Position numbers and translations under genes: made by a program. From Streptomyces sp. NBC_01428 (GTDB lineage: Bacteria; Actinomycetota; Actinomycetes; Streptomycetales; Streptomycetaceae), in the NCBI RefSeq assembly GCF_036231965.1, contig NZ_CP109499.1, forward strand, positions 4,278,001 through 4,342,000: a stretch of 64,000 nucleotides of DNA, in the 5' to 3' direction. The notes beneath the pieces were generated by a model. The model was not told the DNA's origin. It ran no database searches and was given only the letters and a program-made list of their open reading frames with translations. Below, piece by piece: positions 43,410-51,725 of this stretch (the first letter of the stretch is position 1; the number at the start of each line of letters is the position of its first letter).

Positions 43410-44615
43410 ATGAGCGACAGGGCGGCAGAGACCGGTACGGAGCCTGCGGAGCAGGCCGGGGAAGAGGCGGCACGGCTGTCTCCCAAGGAGCGGTTCGAGC
43501 GGCGCGCGGTCGCCTGGAAGAAGGCGGAGCGGGTGCTGTGGCGGCCCAGCTACCAGCAGACGCTCCGTGAGCGCCTGGCGTGGCTGGGCGAGGCCGCCGA
43601 GGAGACGTACGACCTCGACGGACGGGTCGACATGTACGGCGACGGCATCGTCGAGGCCCTGGAGGAACGCGTCGCCGGGCTGCTGGGCAAGGAGGCCGCG
43701 GCGTTCTTCCCGACCGGCACCATGGCCCAGCAGGTCGCGCTGCGCTGCTGGGCGGGCCGCACCGGGAACCCGACGGTGGCCCTGCACGCCCTCAACCATC
43801 CGGAAGTCCATGAGCGGCACGCGTTCAGCCAGGTCAGCGGCCTGCGCCCGGTGCGTCTGACGGACGAGCCCCGGATGCCGACCGCCGAGGAGGTACGGGA
43901 CTTCCCCGAGCCGTTCGGCGCGCTGATGCTGGAACTGCCGCTCAGGGACGCCGGTTTCGTCCTGCCCACCTGGGAGGAGCTGACCGAGGTCGTGGAGGCG
44001 GCGCGCGAACGCGACGCGGTGGTCCACTTCGACGGGGCCCGCCTCTGGGAGTGCACCCCGCACTTCGGCCGCCCCCTCGACGAGATCGCCGGCCTCGCGG
44101 ACAGCGTGTACGTGTCGTTCTACAAGTCCCTCGACGGCTTCGGCGGCGCGGCGATCGCGGGCCCCAGGACGCTCGTCGACGAGGCGAAGACCTGGCGGCA
44201 CCGCTACGGCGGCATGATCATCCAGCAGTTCCCGACCGTCCTGTCCGCCCTCATCGGCCTGGAGCGGGAACTGCCCCGGCTGCCGGAGTACGTCGCCCAC
44301 GCGCGCGTGGTGGCCACCGCCCTGCGCGAGGGGCTCGCCGAGGCCGGGCTGCCGTGGGCGCGCGTCCACCCGGAGGTGCCGCACACCCACCAGTTCCAGG
44401 TCTGGCTGCCGTACGCCCCGGACGTTCTCGGCGACGCGGCGCTGCTGCAGACCGAGGAGACCGGGACGGGCCTGTTCGGCCAGGGCTGGGCGCCCGGCGG
44501 CCCGGGCCTCTCGCTCACCGAGGTCACCGTGGCCGGGCCGGGCCTGGAGTGGACGGCCGACGACGTGAAGGCGGCCGTCCGCGCGTTCGTGAAGCGGCTG
44601 CCCGCGCGTTCATGA
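43410..44615 (+). CDS. PLP-dependent threonine aldolase/beta-eliminating lyase family protein
   Basis: 401 residues from ATG 43410. Fold-type I PLP enzyme: DMYGDGIVEALEERVAGLLGKEAAAFFPTG, Asp in VVHFDGARLWE, and PLP-Lys in VYVSFYKSLDGFGGAAIAG, followed by RYGGMIIQQFP. These match the Beta_elim_lyase family (low-specificity threonine aldolases). The first 60 residues are not typical of threonine aldolases. The gene ends inside a 23-bp tandem repeat. Confidence 0.88.
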   Translation: MSDRAAETGTEPAEQAGEEAARLSPKERFERRAVAWKKAERVLWRPSYQQTLRERLAWLGEAAEETYDLDGRVDMYGDGIVEALEERVAGLLGKEAAAFFPTGTMAQQVALRCWAGRTGNPTVALHALNHPEVHERHAFSQVSGLRPVRLTDEPRMPTAEEVRDFPEPFGALMLELPLRDAGFVLPTWEELTEVVEAARERDAVVHFDGARLWECTPHFGRPLDEIAGLADSVYVSFYKSLDGFGGAAIAGPRTLVDEAKTWRHRYGGMIIQQFPTVLSALIGLERELPRLPEYVAHARVVATALREGLAEAGLPWARVHPEVPHTHQFQVWLPYAPDVLGDAALLQTEETGTGLFGQGWAPGGPGLSLTEVTVAGPGLEWTADDVKAAVRAFVKRLPARS

Positions 44616-44656
44616 GGCGGCTGCCCGCGCAGGCGTGACGCGGCTGCCCGGCGCGG
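44588..44656 (+). repeat. Three 23-bp tandem repeats across a stop codon
   Basis: Copies at 44588-44610, 44611-44633 and 44634-44656 share GCGGCTGCCCG and similar flanks. Because 23 is not a multiple of three, each copy would be read in a different frame; the stop of the PLP enzyme falls at the join of copies 1 and 2. It appears to have arisen by duplication of the gene's 3' end. Confidence 0.75.
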
Positions 44657-44687
44657 TCGCCGGACGGCCGGCCTCGCGGGTCCGGGG

Positions 44688-44906
44688 TCAGCGGGCCGGG
44701 TGGTGGCGCCCTCCGTGGAACCACCGGCCCAGCGCGCCCCGGATCCGCCCCCGCGCCGGACGCCCGGCCACGACCGCCCGGAAGCGCCGGTACTCCCGCA
44801 CTTCGCGCACGGTCTCGGCGTCGTGGGTGCCCGGCGCCGGAGGGGCGGGCTCCCCGTGCTGCGCGGCCCGGTAGGTGTCCAGGAGGTACTGCTGGGTGAT
44901 GCTCAT
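44688..44906 (-). CDS. Small hypothetical protein
   Basis: 72 residues (MSITQQYLLDTYRAAQHGEP at the start) with GAGAGG upstream of the ATG. Basic C-terminal half (RGRIRGALGRWFHGGRHH). No transmembrane segment. Small proteins of this kind are scattered in Streptomyces without known function. Stands alone between the PLP enzyme and the ArsR-type gene. Confidence 0.6.
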   Translation of the reverse strand: MSITQQYLLDTYRAAQHGEPAPPAPGTHDAETVREVREYRRFRAVVAGRPARGRIRGALGRWFHGGRHHPAR

Positions 44907-45064
44907 GACGGATCGCCTCTCGGGACGGTGACGGGATCCGAAGGCCCGCGCGCAAGGCCCTGCTCATCCCAGGTTGCGCCTGATCACGACGGGTGTCCCG
45001 TCGGCCGGGGGGCCGCGGTCGATCGGCGGCGGCCGCTGTCGGTGGCGGGGTGCACCATGGGGGC

Positions 45065-46171
45065 ATGAGCGTGCGTATCGACGTCGGCGGGCTGCGGCCG
45101 GAGCAGATCCGTTTCGTGCCGTCCCCGCTGGCCGAGCTGGGCATGGCGCTGCACGCGCTCGCGGAGCCGGGCCACCACCCCGGTCTCCAGGGCTGGGCGA
45201 CCGGCGTGACCGCCGGGCTCGACCCGCACCTCGCGGACCGCATGTGCGAGGCGGACTTCCTGTGGCGTACGACGTTCTCGGACCTGTTCCTGCCCTGCGC
45301 GGGCGTCCCCGGCGGGGCCACCCTGCCCGGCGGAACACTCGCCGAGGACCTGGACCTGCTCGACAAGCTCACCGACGAGCAGTTCGTGGACGCGGCCCTG
45401 GAGTTCACCTCAGCGCTGGCGTACAGCTCCGCGGGACCGCACGCCCTCACCGATCCCGAGGTGCGCCGCAGGGCCGTCGACCTGGCCGCCTCGCGCGGCC
45501 CGCAGCAGACGCGGTTCACCGAGCGGCTGCTGGCGGACCCGCCGGGCGTCCGGGCCTGGCTGCGACAGTTCCTGGAGGACTGCGACGAGGCCTTCTTCGC
45601 CGAGACCTGGTCCCGGCTGCGCCATCCGCTGGCCGCCGAGGCCCGGCACCGGACCGAGCTGCTCCGCCGCAGGGGCCTGGCCGAGACGCTGTCCTCCGTC
45701 TCCTCCGCGCTGTCGCTGGACGAGACGGCGGGGCGCATCGTCGTCGACAAGCTGACCGAGGGGCACACGGTCACGGCGGACGGCGGTCTGCTCCTCGTCC
45801 CCACCAGCCTCGGCCGCCCGCACCTGATGGTCCTGCACCGGTACCGCTGGCAGCCCGTGCTGCACTACCCCGTCAGCTCCCCCGACCTGGCCGTGCCGCC
45901 CTCCGTGGAGCAGCTCACCCTGCGGATGACCGCCCTGTCCCACCCGGTCCGGATGCGCATCTGCCGTCACCTGGCGCGCAGCGCGTACACCACCGGCGAG
46001 CTGGCCCACGTGCACGGCATGACCGCGCCGGAGATATCCCGGCACCTGGGCGTGCTCAAGAAGGCGGGCCTGATCACCACCCGGCGGCGCGGCCGGTACG
46101 TGCTGCACCAGCTGGACGTCGGCGTGGTCGCCCGGCTGGGCAGCGACTTCCTGGAAGGCCTGCTGCGCTAG
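45065..46171 (+). CDS. ArsR-type winged-helix regulator with N-terminal DUF5937-like domain
   Basis: 368 residues from ATG 45065. The long N-terminal domain (about 1-270, starting VDVGGLRPEQIRFVPSPLAELG) is of the actinobacterial type fused to ArsR HTHs. The C-terminal HTH reads LSHPVRMRICRHLARSAYTTGELAHVHGMTAPEISRHLGVLKKAGLITTRRRGRYV. No metal-binding Cys motif is seen, so it is unlikely to be a metal sensor. Ligand unknown. Confidence 0.87.
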   Translation: MSVRIDVGGLRPEQIRFVPSPLAELGMALHALAEPGHHPGLQGWATGVTAGLDPHLADRMCEADFLWRTTFSDLFLPCAGVPGGATLPGGTLAEDLDLLDKLTDEQFVDAALEFTSALAYSSAGPHALTDPEVRRRAVDLAASRGPQQTRFTERLLADPPGVRAWLRQFLEDCDEAFFAETWSRLRHPLAAEARHRTELLRRRGLAETLSSVSSALSLDETAGRIVVDKLTEGHTVTADGGLLLVPTSLGRPHLMVLHRYRWQPVLHYPVSSPDLAVPPSVEQLTLRMTALSHPVRMRICRHLARSAYTTGELAHVHGMTAPEISRHLGVLKKAGLITTRRRGRYVLHQLDVGVVARLGSDFLEGLLR

Positions 46172-46237
46172 GGCCGACCACCGGTGGCCGTGCGGAAGGG
46201 ATCGTGTGGACGGGATCCCGCGGACGGGCGCCGGAGG

Positions 46238-46870
46238 TCAGTCGAAGCGGATGTGGCGCGCGCTCGTCCACGCGCGCCGCAGCCGCCCGCGGACGAGCCC
46301 GTCGCGGTTCGGCGTGAGCGTCAGGCCCGCGAGGACCGCGATCCGGTCGGCGGTCCGCGCGACCGTCGTCCGGTCGGTCCACAGATGCTCGGCGAACTCC
46401 GGTTCGCGCAGCCGCTCCAGGCAGTGGTCGAGCTGCTCCACGGCCCAACTCTCGCGCCGCAGCGGGGCGTCCTTCCCGGCGACGTACCGCAGCAGCCGCC
46501 CGAAGCCGCGCTCCCGCAGCCGCCCCAGGACGGTCTCCCGCTCGGCCAGCAGCGTGAAGTGCCGTACGTCGTGGCCCAGTTCGCGCAGGCGGCCGACCGT
46601 CTCCGCGAAATAGCGCGGATCGGTCACCGTCATGGGCGCGATGACCACACCGTCGTGCCGGCCGAGCGTGAGGTCGAGCACCTCGACGACGCCCTGCCGC
46701 CAGGACGCCAAGTCCTGGAAGTCGCCGCGCAGTTCGGGCGGCAGCATCCGGCGCAGACCGAAGCCGGGATGTTCCGGGTCGCAGAGGACACTGCCGGGCA
46801 GCCGGCGCCGGATCTCGTGTGCGGTCTGTGTCTTGCCGCCCCCGAAGGGGCCGTTGATCCACAGGAGCAT
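46238..46870 (-). CDS. P-loop ATPase similar to TmrB tunicamycin-resistance protein
   Basis: 210 residues. Walker A is GPFGGGKTQTA at the very N-terminus, with RDPEHPG-like CDPEHPGFGLRRMLP and a later RERGFGRLLRYVAGKD. The ordering matches TmrB-like proteins, ATP-binding proteins that protect against tunicamycin in Bacillus. TAGGGT lies six bases before the ATG on the minus strand, so it is probably leaderless. The resistance role is known for Bacillus TmrB only; here it is inference. Confidence 0.78.
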   Translation of the reverse strand: MLLWINGPFGGGKTQTAHEIRRRLPGSVLCDPEHPGFGLRRMLPPELRGDFQDLASWRQGVVEVLDLTLGRHDGVVIAPMTVTDPRYFAETVGRLRELGHDVRHFTLLAERETVLGRLRERGFGRLLRYVAGKDAPLRRESWAVEQLDHCLERLREPEFAEHLWTDRTTVARTADRIAVLAGLTLTPNRDGLVRGRLRRAWTSARHIRFD

Positions 46871-46934
46871 GCGCAGACCCTAGTGGGCGCCGGTCACGCC
46901 CCGGTCACGCCTTCGGCCCCGGGCGCCGTGCGGG

Positions 46935-47606
46935 TCAGCCGAGCCCGCCGGCCCGGACCAGGCCCGTCTCGTACGCGAGGACGACGACCTGGACCCGGTC
47001 GCGCAGCCCCAGCTTCGTCAGGATGCGCCCCACATGGGTCTTCACGGTGGCCTCGGAGAGGACGAGCCGCGCCGCGATCTCGCCGTTCGACAGGCCCTGC
47101 GCGACGAGGATCATCACCTCGCGCTCCCGCTCGGTGAGCCGCTCCAGGCCCTTGTGCTGGGGCTCCTTGCCCGTGTTCGGCAGCATCGGCGCGAACCGGT
47201 CGAGCAGCCGCCTCGTGGTGGACGGCGCCACCACCGCGTCACCGCTGTGCACGGACCGGATGGCGGCGAGCAGCTCCCCGGGCGGCACGTCCTTGAGCAT
47301 GAAGCCGGAGGCGCCCGCCTTCAGCCCGGAGAACGCGTACTCGTCGAGGTCGAAGGTGGTGAGGATCAGCACCTTCGGCGGGTTCGGGTCCGAGCAGATG
47401 CGGCGGGTCGTCTCCACGCCGTCCAGCTTCGGCATGCGGACGTCCATCAGCACCACGTCGACCGCGGTCGCGCTCAGCACCTGGAGGGCCTCGACGCCGT
47501 CGCCCGCCTCGGCCACGACCTCCATGTCCGGCTGGGCGGCGAGCACCATCCGGAAGCCGGTGCGCAGCAGCACCTGGTCGTCGACGAGCATTACGCGGAT
47601 CGCCAT
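46935..47606 (-). CDS. NarL/LuxR-type response regulator
   Basis: 223 residues. Receiver with DD pocket (MLVDDQVLL), phospho-Asp in VVLMDVRMPKLDG and Lys in FMLKDVPPG; C-terminal LuxR-type HTH (LTEREREVMILVAQGLSNGEIAARLVLSEATVKTHVGRILTKLGLRDR). Partner of the histidine kinase gene 67 bases upstream on the same strand. Good ribosome site AAAGGA. Confidence 0.94.
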   Translation of the reverse strand: MAIRVMLVDDQVLLRTGFRMVLAAQPDMEVVAEAGDGVEALQVLSATAVDVVLMDVRMPKLDGVETTRRICSDPNPPKVLILTTFDLDEYAFSGLKAGASGFMLKDVPPGELLAAIRSVHSGDAVVAPSTTRRLLDRFAPMLPNTGKEPQHKGLERLTEREREVMILVAQGLSNGEIAARLVLSEATVKTHVGRILTKLGLRDRVQVVVLAYETGLVRAGGLG

Positions 47607-47673
47607 CGGGGTCCTTTCACTTCGTGCGGATCACCGTACGGATCAACCTACGGTTCGAGCGTGTGTACAGGTG

Positions 47674-48879
47674 TCAGTGGGCCGGTTTGAGCGGCAGCAG
47701 GGCGCTGATGCGGAAGCCTCCACCCGGGCGCGGCCCGGCGTCCAGGGTGCCGCCGACCATGCCGATGCGCTCCCGCATGCCGATCAGGCCGTGGCCCTGC
47801 CCGTCGGCGCCCCCGTCCTCGTACAGCTCGTGGGGTGCGCCCTTGCCGTCGTCCTCGACGAGCAGGCCGAGGCCGTCGTCGAAGTAGACCAGGCGGACAC
47901 TGGCCCCCGCGTTCGGTCCCCCGTGCTTGCGGGTGTTGGTGAGCGCCTCCTGCACGATGCGGTACGCCGTCAGCTCCACGCCGCTGGGCAACGGGCGCGG
48001 GGTGCCCTCCACCTTGAAGTCGACGGGGAGACCGGACGCACGGCACTGCTCGATGAGATCGTCGAGCTGCTCGACGTCGGGCTGCGGCACGTACTCGCCG
48101 ACCTCCTGGTGCTCGCCGGTGCGCAGGACGCCGAGCAGGCGGCGCATCTCGGCGAGGGCCTGGCGGCCGGTCCCGGAGATGGTCTCCAGTGCCTTTTTGG
48201 CCTGGTCCGGGGCGGTGTCCATGACGTAGGCGGCGCCGTCGGCCTGGACCACCATCACCGAGACGTTGTGCGCGACGACGTCGTGCAGCTCACGGGCGAT
48301 CCGGGCGCGCTCGGCGGCGACGGCCACCTTGGCCTGTGCCTCGCGCTCCTTCTCCAGCCGGGCGGCGCGCTCCTCCAGCTGGGCGAGGTAGGCCCGGCGG
48401 GTGCGGATCGAGTCGCCGAGCACCCAGGCGAGCGCGAACGGAACGGTCTGGAAGATCGCTATGAGGACGCTGCCCAGGGCGCCCGACTCGTTCGCCGGCC
48501 AGCGCAGCTGCGCGAGCGTGCCCGCGCACAGGCCGCCGACCAGCGCGAACCGCGAGGCCCAGCGCGCGCCGTCCGCGGCGACCGTGTAGATGATCACCAG
48601 CATCGCGAAGTCGGCGGTCATCACCTCGACGTCGACGACGAGCTGCACGAAGCCCATGGCCGCGGCCAGGACGAGCATCTTCTCCGGCATCCGGCGGCGC
48701 AGCGCGACCGCCACGCACAGGAAGAAGGCGATGGGCAGCGACTCGGCGATCGACCCGTGGTGGTCCGCCGCCCCGTCGACACTGACGATGTTCACGCCGG
48801 TGATCCCGAGCAGGGCGACGGCCCAGAAGCTGTCGACCCATGTCGGGTGCCTGCGGAGAAAGTCATAGAGGCGCTGCAC
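47674..48879 (-). CDS. NarL-partner sensor histidine kinase
   Basis: 401 residues from GTG 48879. About five or six membrane spans in the first 155 residues, then a coiled coil and HisKA_3 H-box ARIARELHDVVAHNVSVMVVQ. The HATPase domain has the N box EALTNTRKHG and G box LLVEDDGKGAP with GHGLIGMRERI. No extracellular sensor domain, so it likely senses within the membrane. TACTCT (48887-48892) lies seven bases before the GTG, suggesting a leaderless message. Confidence 0.92.
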   Translation of the reverse strand: MQRLYDFLRRHPTWVDSFWAVALLGITGVNIVSVDGAADHHGSIAESLPIAFFLCVAVALRRRMPEKMLVLAAAMGFVQLVVDVEVMTADFAMLVIIYTVAADGARWASRFALVGGLCAGTLAQLRWPANESGALGSVLIAIFQTVPFALAWVLGDSIRTRRAYLAQLEERAARLEKEREAQAKVAVAAERARIARELHDVVAHNVSVMVVQADGAAYVMDTAPDQAKKALETISGTGRQALAEMRRLLGVLRTGEHQEVGEYVPQPDVEQLDDLIEQCRASGLPVDFKVEGTPRPLPSGVELTAYRIVQEALTNTRKHGGPNAGASVRLVYFDDGLGLLVEDDGKGAPHELYEDGGADGQGHGLIGMRERIGMVGGTLDAGPRPGGGFRISALLPLKPAH

Positions 48880-48997
48880 GTAACCCAGAGTAGGGAAGCG
48901 TGCAGTGTGCAGGGGTCAACCGGAGGACCGATCCGGGACCGCCTCTCGTACTCCCCAAGGTGGAGGCCCTCCCGTACCCGGCGCTTAATGTGGGCCG

Positions 48998-50074
48998 GTG
49001 ACAGCGACGACAGGCCTCAGGGCGAACGGCCGGTGGCGCGGGTGGCGCGAGGCGACACACGAGGCGCTGTACGGGCCCGCCGGCTTCTACCGCAGGCCCG
49101 AGGGGCCCGCGGGGCACTTCCGGACCTCGGTGCACGCGTCGCCGCTCTTCGCGGAGGCCGTGGCGCGGCTGCTGTGCCGTCTGGACAGCGCGCTCGGCCG
49201 GCCCGGGGAGCTGGCGTTCGTCGACATGGCGGCCGGCCGCGGCGAGCTGGCGGCCGGGGTGCTCTCCGCTCTCCCCGCCGAGGTGGCCGCCCGCGTGCGC
49301 GCGTACGCGGTGGAGCGCGCCGGCCGTCCCGCCGGTCTGGACGCCCGGATCGCCTGGCGCGCCGAGCCGCCGCGCGGGATCACCGGGCTGCTCTTCGCCA
49401 ACGAGTGGCTGGACAACGTGCCGGTCGACGTCGCCGAGGTGGACACGGAGGGGGTGCCGCGCCTGGTCCTCGTGGGCGACGACGGCTCCGAACGCCTCGG
49501 GGAGCCGGTCGGCGGCCCGGACGAGGAGTGGCTGCGCACCTGGTGGTGGCCGCCGTCCGCCGGCCCTTCCGAGGGCTCACGTGCCGAGATCGGGCTGCCC
49601 CGGGACCTGGCCTGGGCCGACGCGGTGGCCTCGCTCGACCGGGGGCTCGCGGTCGCCGTCGACTACGCCCACTTCGCCGGGCAGCGGCCGCCCTTCGGGA
49701 CCCTCACCGGGTTCCGCGACGGACGGGAGACGGCACCGGTGCCGGACGGTTCGTGCGACATCACCGCCCATGTGGCGCTGGACGCGTGCGCACGGCCCGG
49801 AGGGCACCTGACGACGCAGCGCGCGGCGCTTCGGGCGCTGGGCGTGAGCGCCGCGCGCCCCCCGCTCACGCTCGCGTCGACGGACCCCGCCGGCTACGTC
49901 CGTGCCCTCGCGGGCGCCGGGGCGGCGGCGGAACTCACCGCGCCGGGCGGCCTCGGGGACTTCGGCTGGCTGATCCGTCCCGTCGGCCTCCGGGACACCG
50001 CCGAATCCGTCGCCGCGGAGGGCGACCCCTTCGCGGCGCTACTTGTCGATGTCCCCGACGACGAAGAACAGTGA
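48998..50074 (+). CDS. MidA/NDUFAF7-family SAM-dependent methyltransferase
   Basis: 358 residues from GTG 48998, six bases after TAATGT. Family features (COG1565, Methyltransf_28): N-terminal GHFRTSVHASPLFAEA (39-54, cf. GDFITSPEISQMFGE), SAM loop DMAAGRGEL (76-84) and NEWLDNVP (135-142, cf. NEFFDALP). The mitochondrial homologue NDUFAF7 dimethylates an arginine of complex I subunit NDUFS2. Here the gene converges on, and overlaps by 36 bases, a nuoD paralogue. Arginine methylation in this organism is inference. Confidence 0.88.
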   Translation: MTATTGLRANGRWRGWREATHEALYGPAGFYRRPEGPAGHFRTSVHASPLFAEAVARLLCRLDSALGRPGELAFVDMAAGRGELAAGVLSALPAEVAARVRAYAVERAGRPAGLDARIAWRAEPPRGITGLLFANEWLDNVPVDVAEVDTEGVPRLVLVGDDGSERLGEPVGGPDEEWLRTWWWPPSAGPSEGSRAEIGLPRDLAWADAVASLDRGLAVAVDYAHFAGQRPPFGTLTGFRDGRETAPVPDGSCDITAHVALDACARPGGHLTTQRAALRALGVSAARPPLTLASTDPAGYVRALAGAGAAAELTAPGGLGDFGWLIRPVGLRDTAESVAAEGDPFAALLVDVPDDEEQ

Positions 50075-51190
50075 CCCGAGGATCGCCACCATGTCGGCGA
50101 CCAGCGTGCCGGGCAGCAGCTCGGTGAGCGCCTGGATGTTGTTGTACGACGCGGAGCGCAGCTTCAGCCGGTACGGCGTCTTCTCGCCCTTGCTGACGAG
50201 GTAGTAGCCGTTGATGCCGAGCGGGTTCTCGGTCCACGCGTACGTGTGGCCCTCGGGCGCCTTCAGGACCTTGGGCAGCCGCTGGTTGATCGGCCCGGGC
50301 GGCAGCTCGGCGAGCCGGTCCAGGCAGGCGTCCGCGAGGTCCAGGGAGACGTGGGTCTGCTCCAGGAGGCACTCGAAGCGGGCCAGGCAGTCGCCCTCCT
50401 GCCGGGTGACCACGCGCAGGGTGTCCTGGAGCTCCCCGTAGGCGAGGTAGGGCTCGTCGCGGCGCAGGTCGAAGTCGACACCGGAGGCGCGCGCGACGGG
50501 ACCGCTCACTCCGTAGGCGTGCACGGCCTCCGCCGAGAGGGCGCCCACACCGCGGGTCCGCCCCCGGAAGATCTCGTTGCCGAGCACCAGGTCGTCGTAC
50601 ACGCCCATCCGCGAGCGCAGCGCGGCGACGGAGGCACGCGCGCGGGTGGCCCATCCGGCCGGGAGGTCCTCCTTGAGGCCGCCGACCCGGTTGAACATGT
50701 AGTGCATGCGCCCGCCGGAGATCTCCTCCATGACGTGCTGCAGTTCCTCGCGCTCCGTGAAGGCGTGGAAGATCGGGGTGATCCCGCCCAGCTCCAGGGG
50801 ATAGGACCCCAGGAACATCAGATGGTTGAGGACGCGGTTCAGTTCGGCGAGGAGCGTGCGGGTCCACACCGCGCGCGCGGGCACCTCCATACCGAGCATC
50901 CGCTCCACGGCGAGGACGACGCCCAGCTCGTTCGAGAAGGCGGACAGCCAGTCGTGGCGGTTGGCCAGCATGATGATCTGGCGGTAGTCGCGCGCCTCGA
51001 AGAGCTTCTCCGCGCCGCGGTGCATGTAGCCGACGACCGGCTCCGCGTGCTGGATCCGCTCGCCGTCGAGCACGAGCTTCAGCCGCAGCACACCGTGCGT
51101 GGACGGGTGCTGGGGGCCGATGTTGAGCACCATGTCGGTGCTCTCCGCGGCGCCGCCGATACCGACCATGGTCTCCGTCGTAGGAGTCAT
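50039..51190 (-). CDS. nuoD2: Stand-alone NuoD-like complex I 49-kDa subunit
   Basis: 383 residues from ATG 51190. Clear NuoD homologue: GPQHPSTHGVLR, MHRGAEKLFEARDY, and C-terminal GPINQRLPKVLKAPEGHTYAWTENPLG. No other nuo genes are near. His28 and His32 of the quinone site are kept, and Arg58 matches bovine NDUFS2 Arg85, the residue methylated by NDUFAF7. The quinone-site Tyr (bovine Tyr108, in RLDY) is Trp81 here (NRHDW). This suggests an alternative complex or altered quinone handling. The symbol follows S. coelicolor usage from memory. Confidence 0.9.
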   Translation of the reverse strand: MTPTTETMVGIGGAAESTDMVLNIGPQHPSTHGVLRLKLVLDGERIQHAEPVVGYMHRGAEKLFEARDYRQIIMLANRHDWLSAFSNELGVVLAVERMLGMEVPARAVWTRTLLAELNRVLNHLMFLGSYPLELGGITPIFHAFTEREELQHVMEEISGGRMHYMFNRVGGLKEDLPAGWATRARASVAALRSRMGVYDDLVLGNEIFRGRTRGVGALSAEAVHAYGVSGPVARASGVDFDLRRDEPYLAYGELQDTLRVVTRQEGDCLARFECLLEQTHVSLDLADACLDRLAELPPGPINQRLPKVLKAPEGHTYAWTENPLGINGYYLVSKGEKTPYRLKLRSASYNNIQALTELLPGTLVADMVAILGSLFFVVGDIDK

Positions 51191-51221
51191 GGACACAGTC
51201 TGTCGTACGTACGCTTGCCCC

Positions 51222-51725
51222 ATGGAGACGGGGAGCACGCAGACGGCCGAGAACGCGACGCCCGAGCCGGTCTGGACGGGGCTGCCCCCGGGGCTGCTGC
51301 GGATGCGCCGACTGCTGCTGGTGGTGTGGCTCGGGCTGCTGACGGTCGCCGTCGGGGTGCTCCTCGGCGTGTTCGCGGGCCCCGGCTGGGCCCTGTTCGC
51401 GCTGCTCCCGCTCGCCGTGGCCGGATGGGGCTGGCGCATGCTGGGCCGCAACTGGCGCTCCTGGCGGTACGCCGAGCGCGCCGACGACCTGCTGATCAGC
51501 CGGGGCGTGCTGTGGCGTGAGGAGACCGTGGTGCCGTACGGGCGCATGCAACTGGTCGAGGTGACCTCCGGGCCGGTGGAGCGGCACTTCGGGCTGGCCA
51601 GCGTGCAGCTGCACACGGCGGCCGCCGCCACCGACGCCTGCATCCCCGGGCTCGACCCGGCCGAGGCGGAGCGGCTGCGCGACCGGCTGACCGAGCTCGG
51701 CGAAGCCCGATCGGCGGGCCTGTGA
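51222..51725 (+). CDS. PH domain membrane protein (YdbS type)
   Basis: 167 residues from ATG 51222, six bases after TACGCT (51210-51215). Two membrane spans (about 28-70), then a bacterial PH domain (bPH2): DLLISRGVLWREETVVPYGRMQLVEVTSGPVERHFGLASVQLHTA. Pairs with the next gene (GTGA overlap) as in Bacillus ydbS-ydbT, proteins linked to resistance to secreted antimicrobials. Divergent from nuoD2 across only 31 bases. Confidence 0.88.
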   Translation: METGSTQTAENATPEPVWTGLPPGLLRMRRLLLVVWLGLLTVAVGVLLGVFAGPGWALFALLPLAVAGWGWRMLGRNWRSWRYAERADDLLISRGVLWREETVVPYGRMQLVEVTSGPVERHFGLASVQLHTAAAATDACIPGLDPAEAERLRDRLTELGEARSAGL

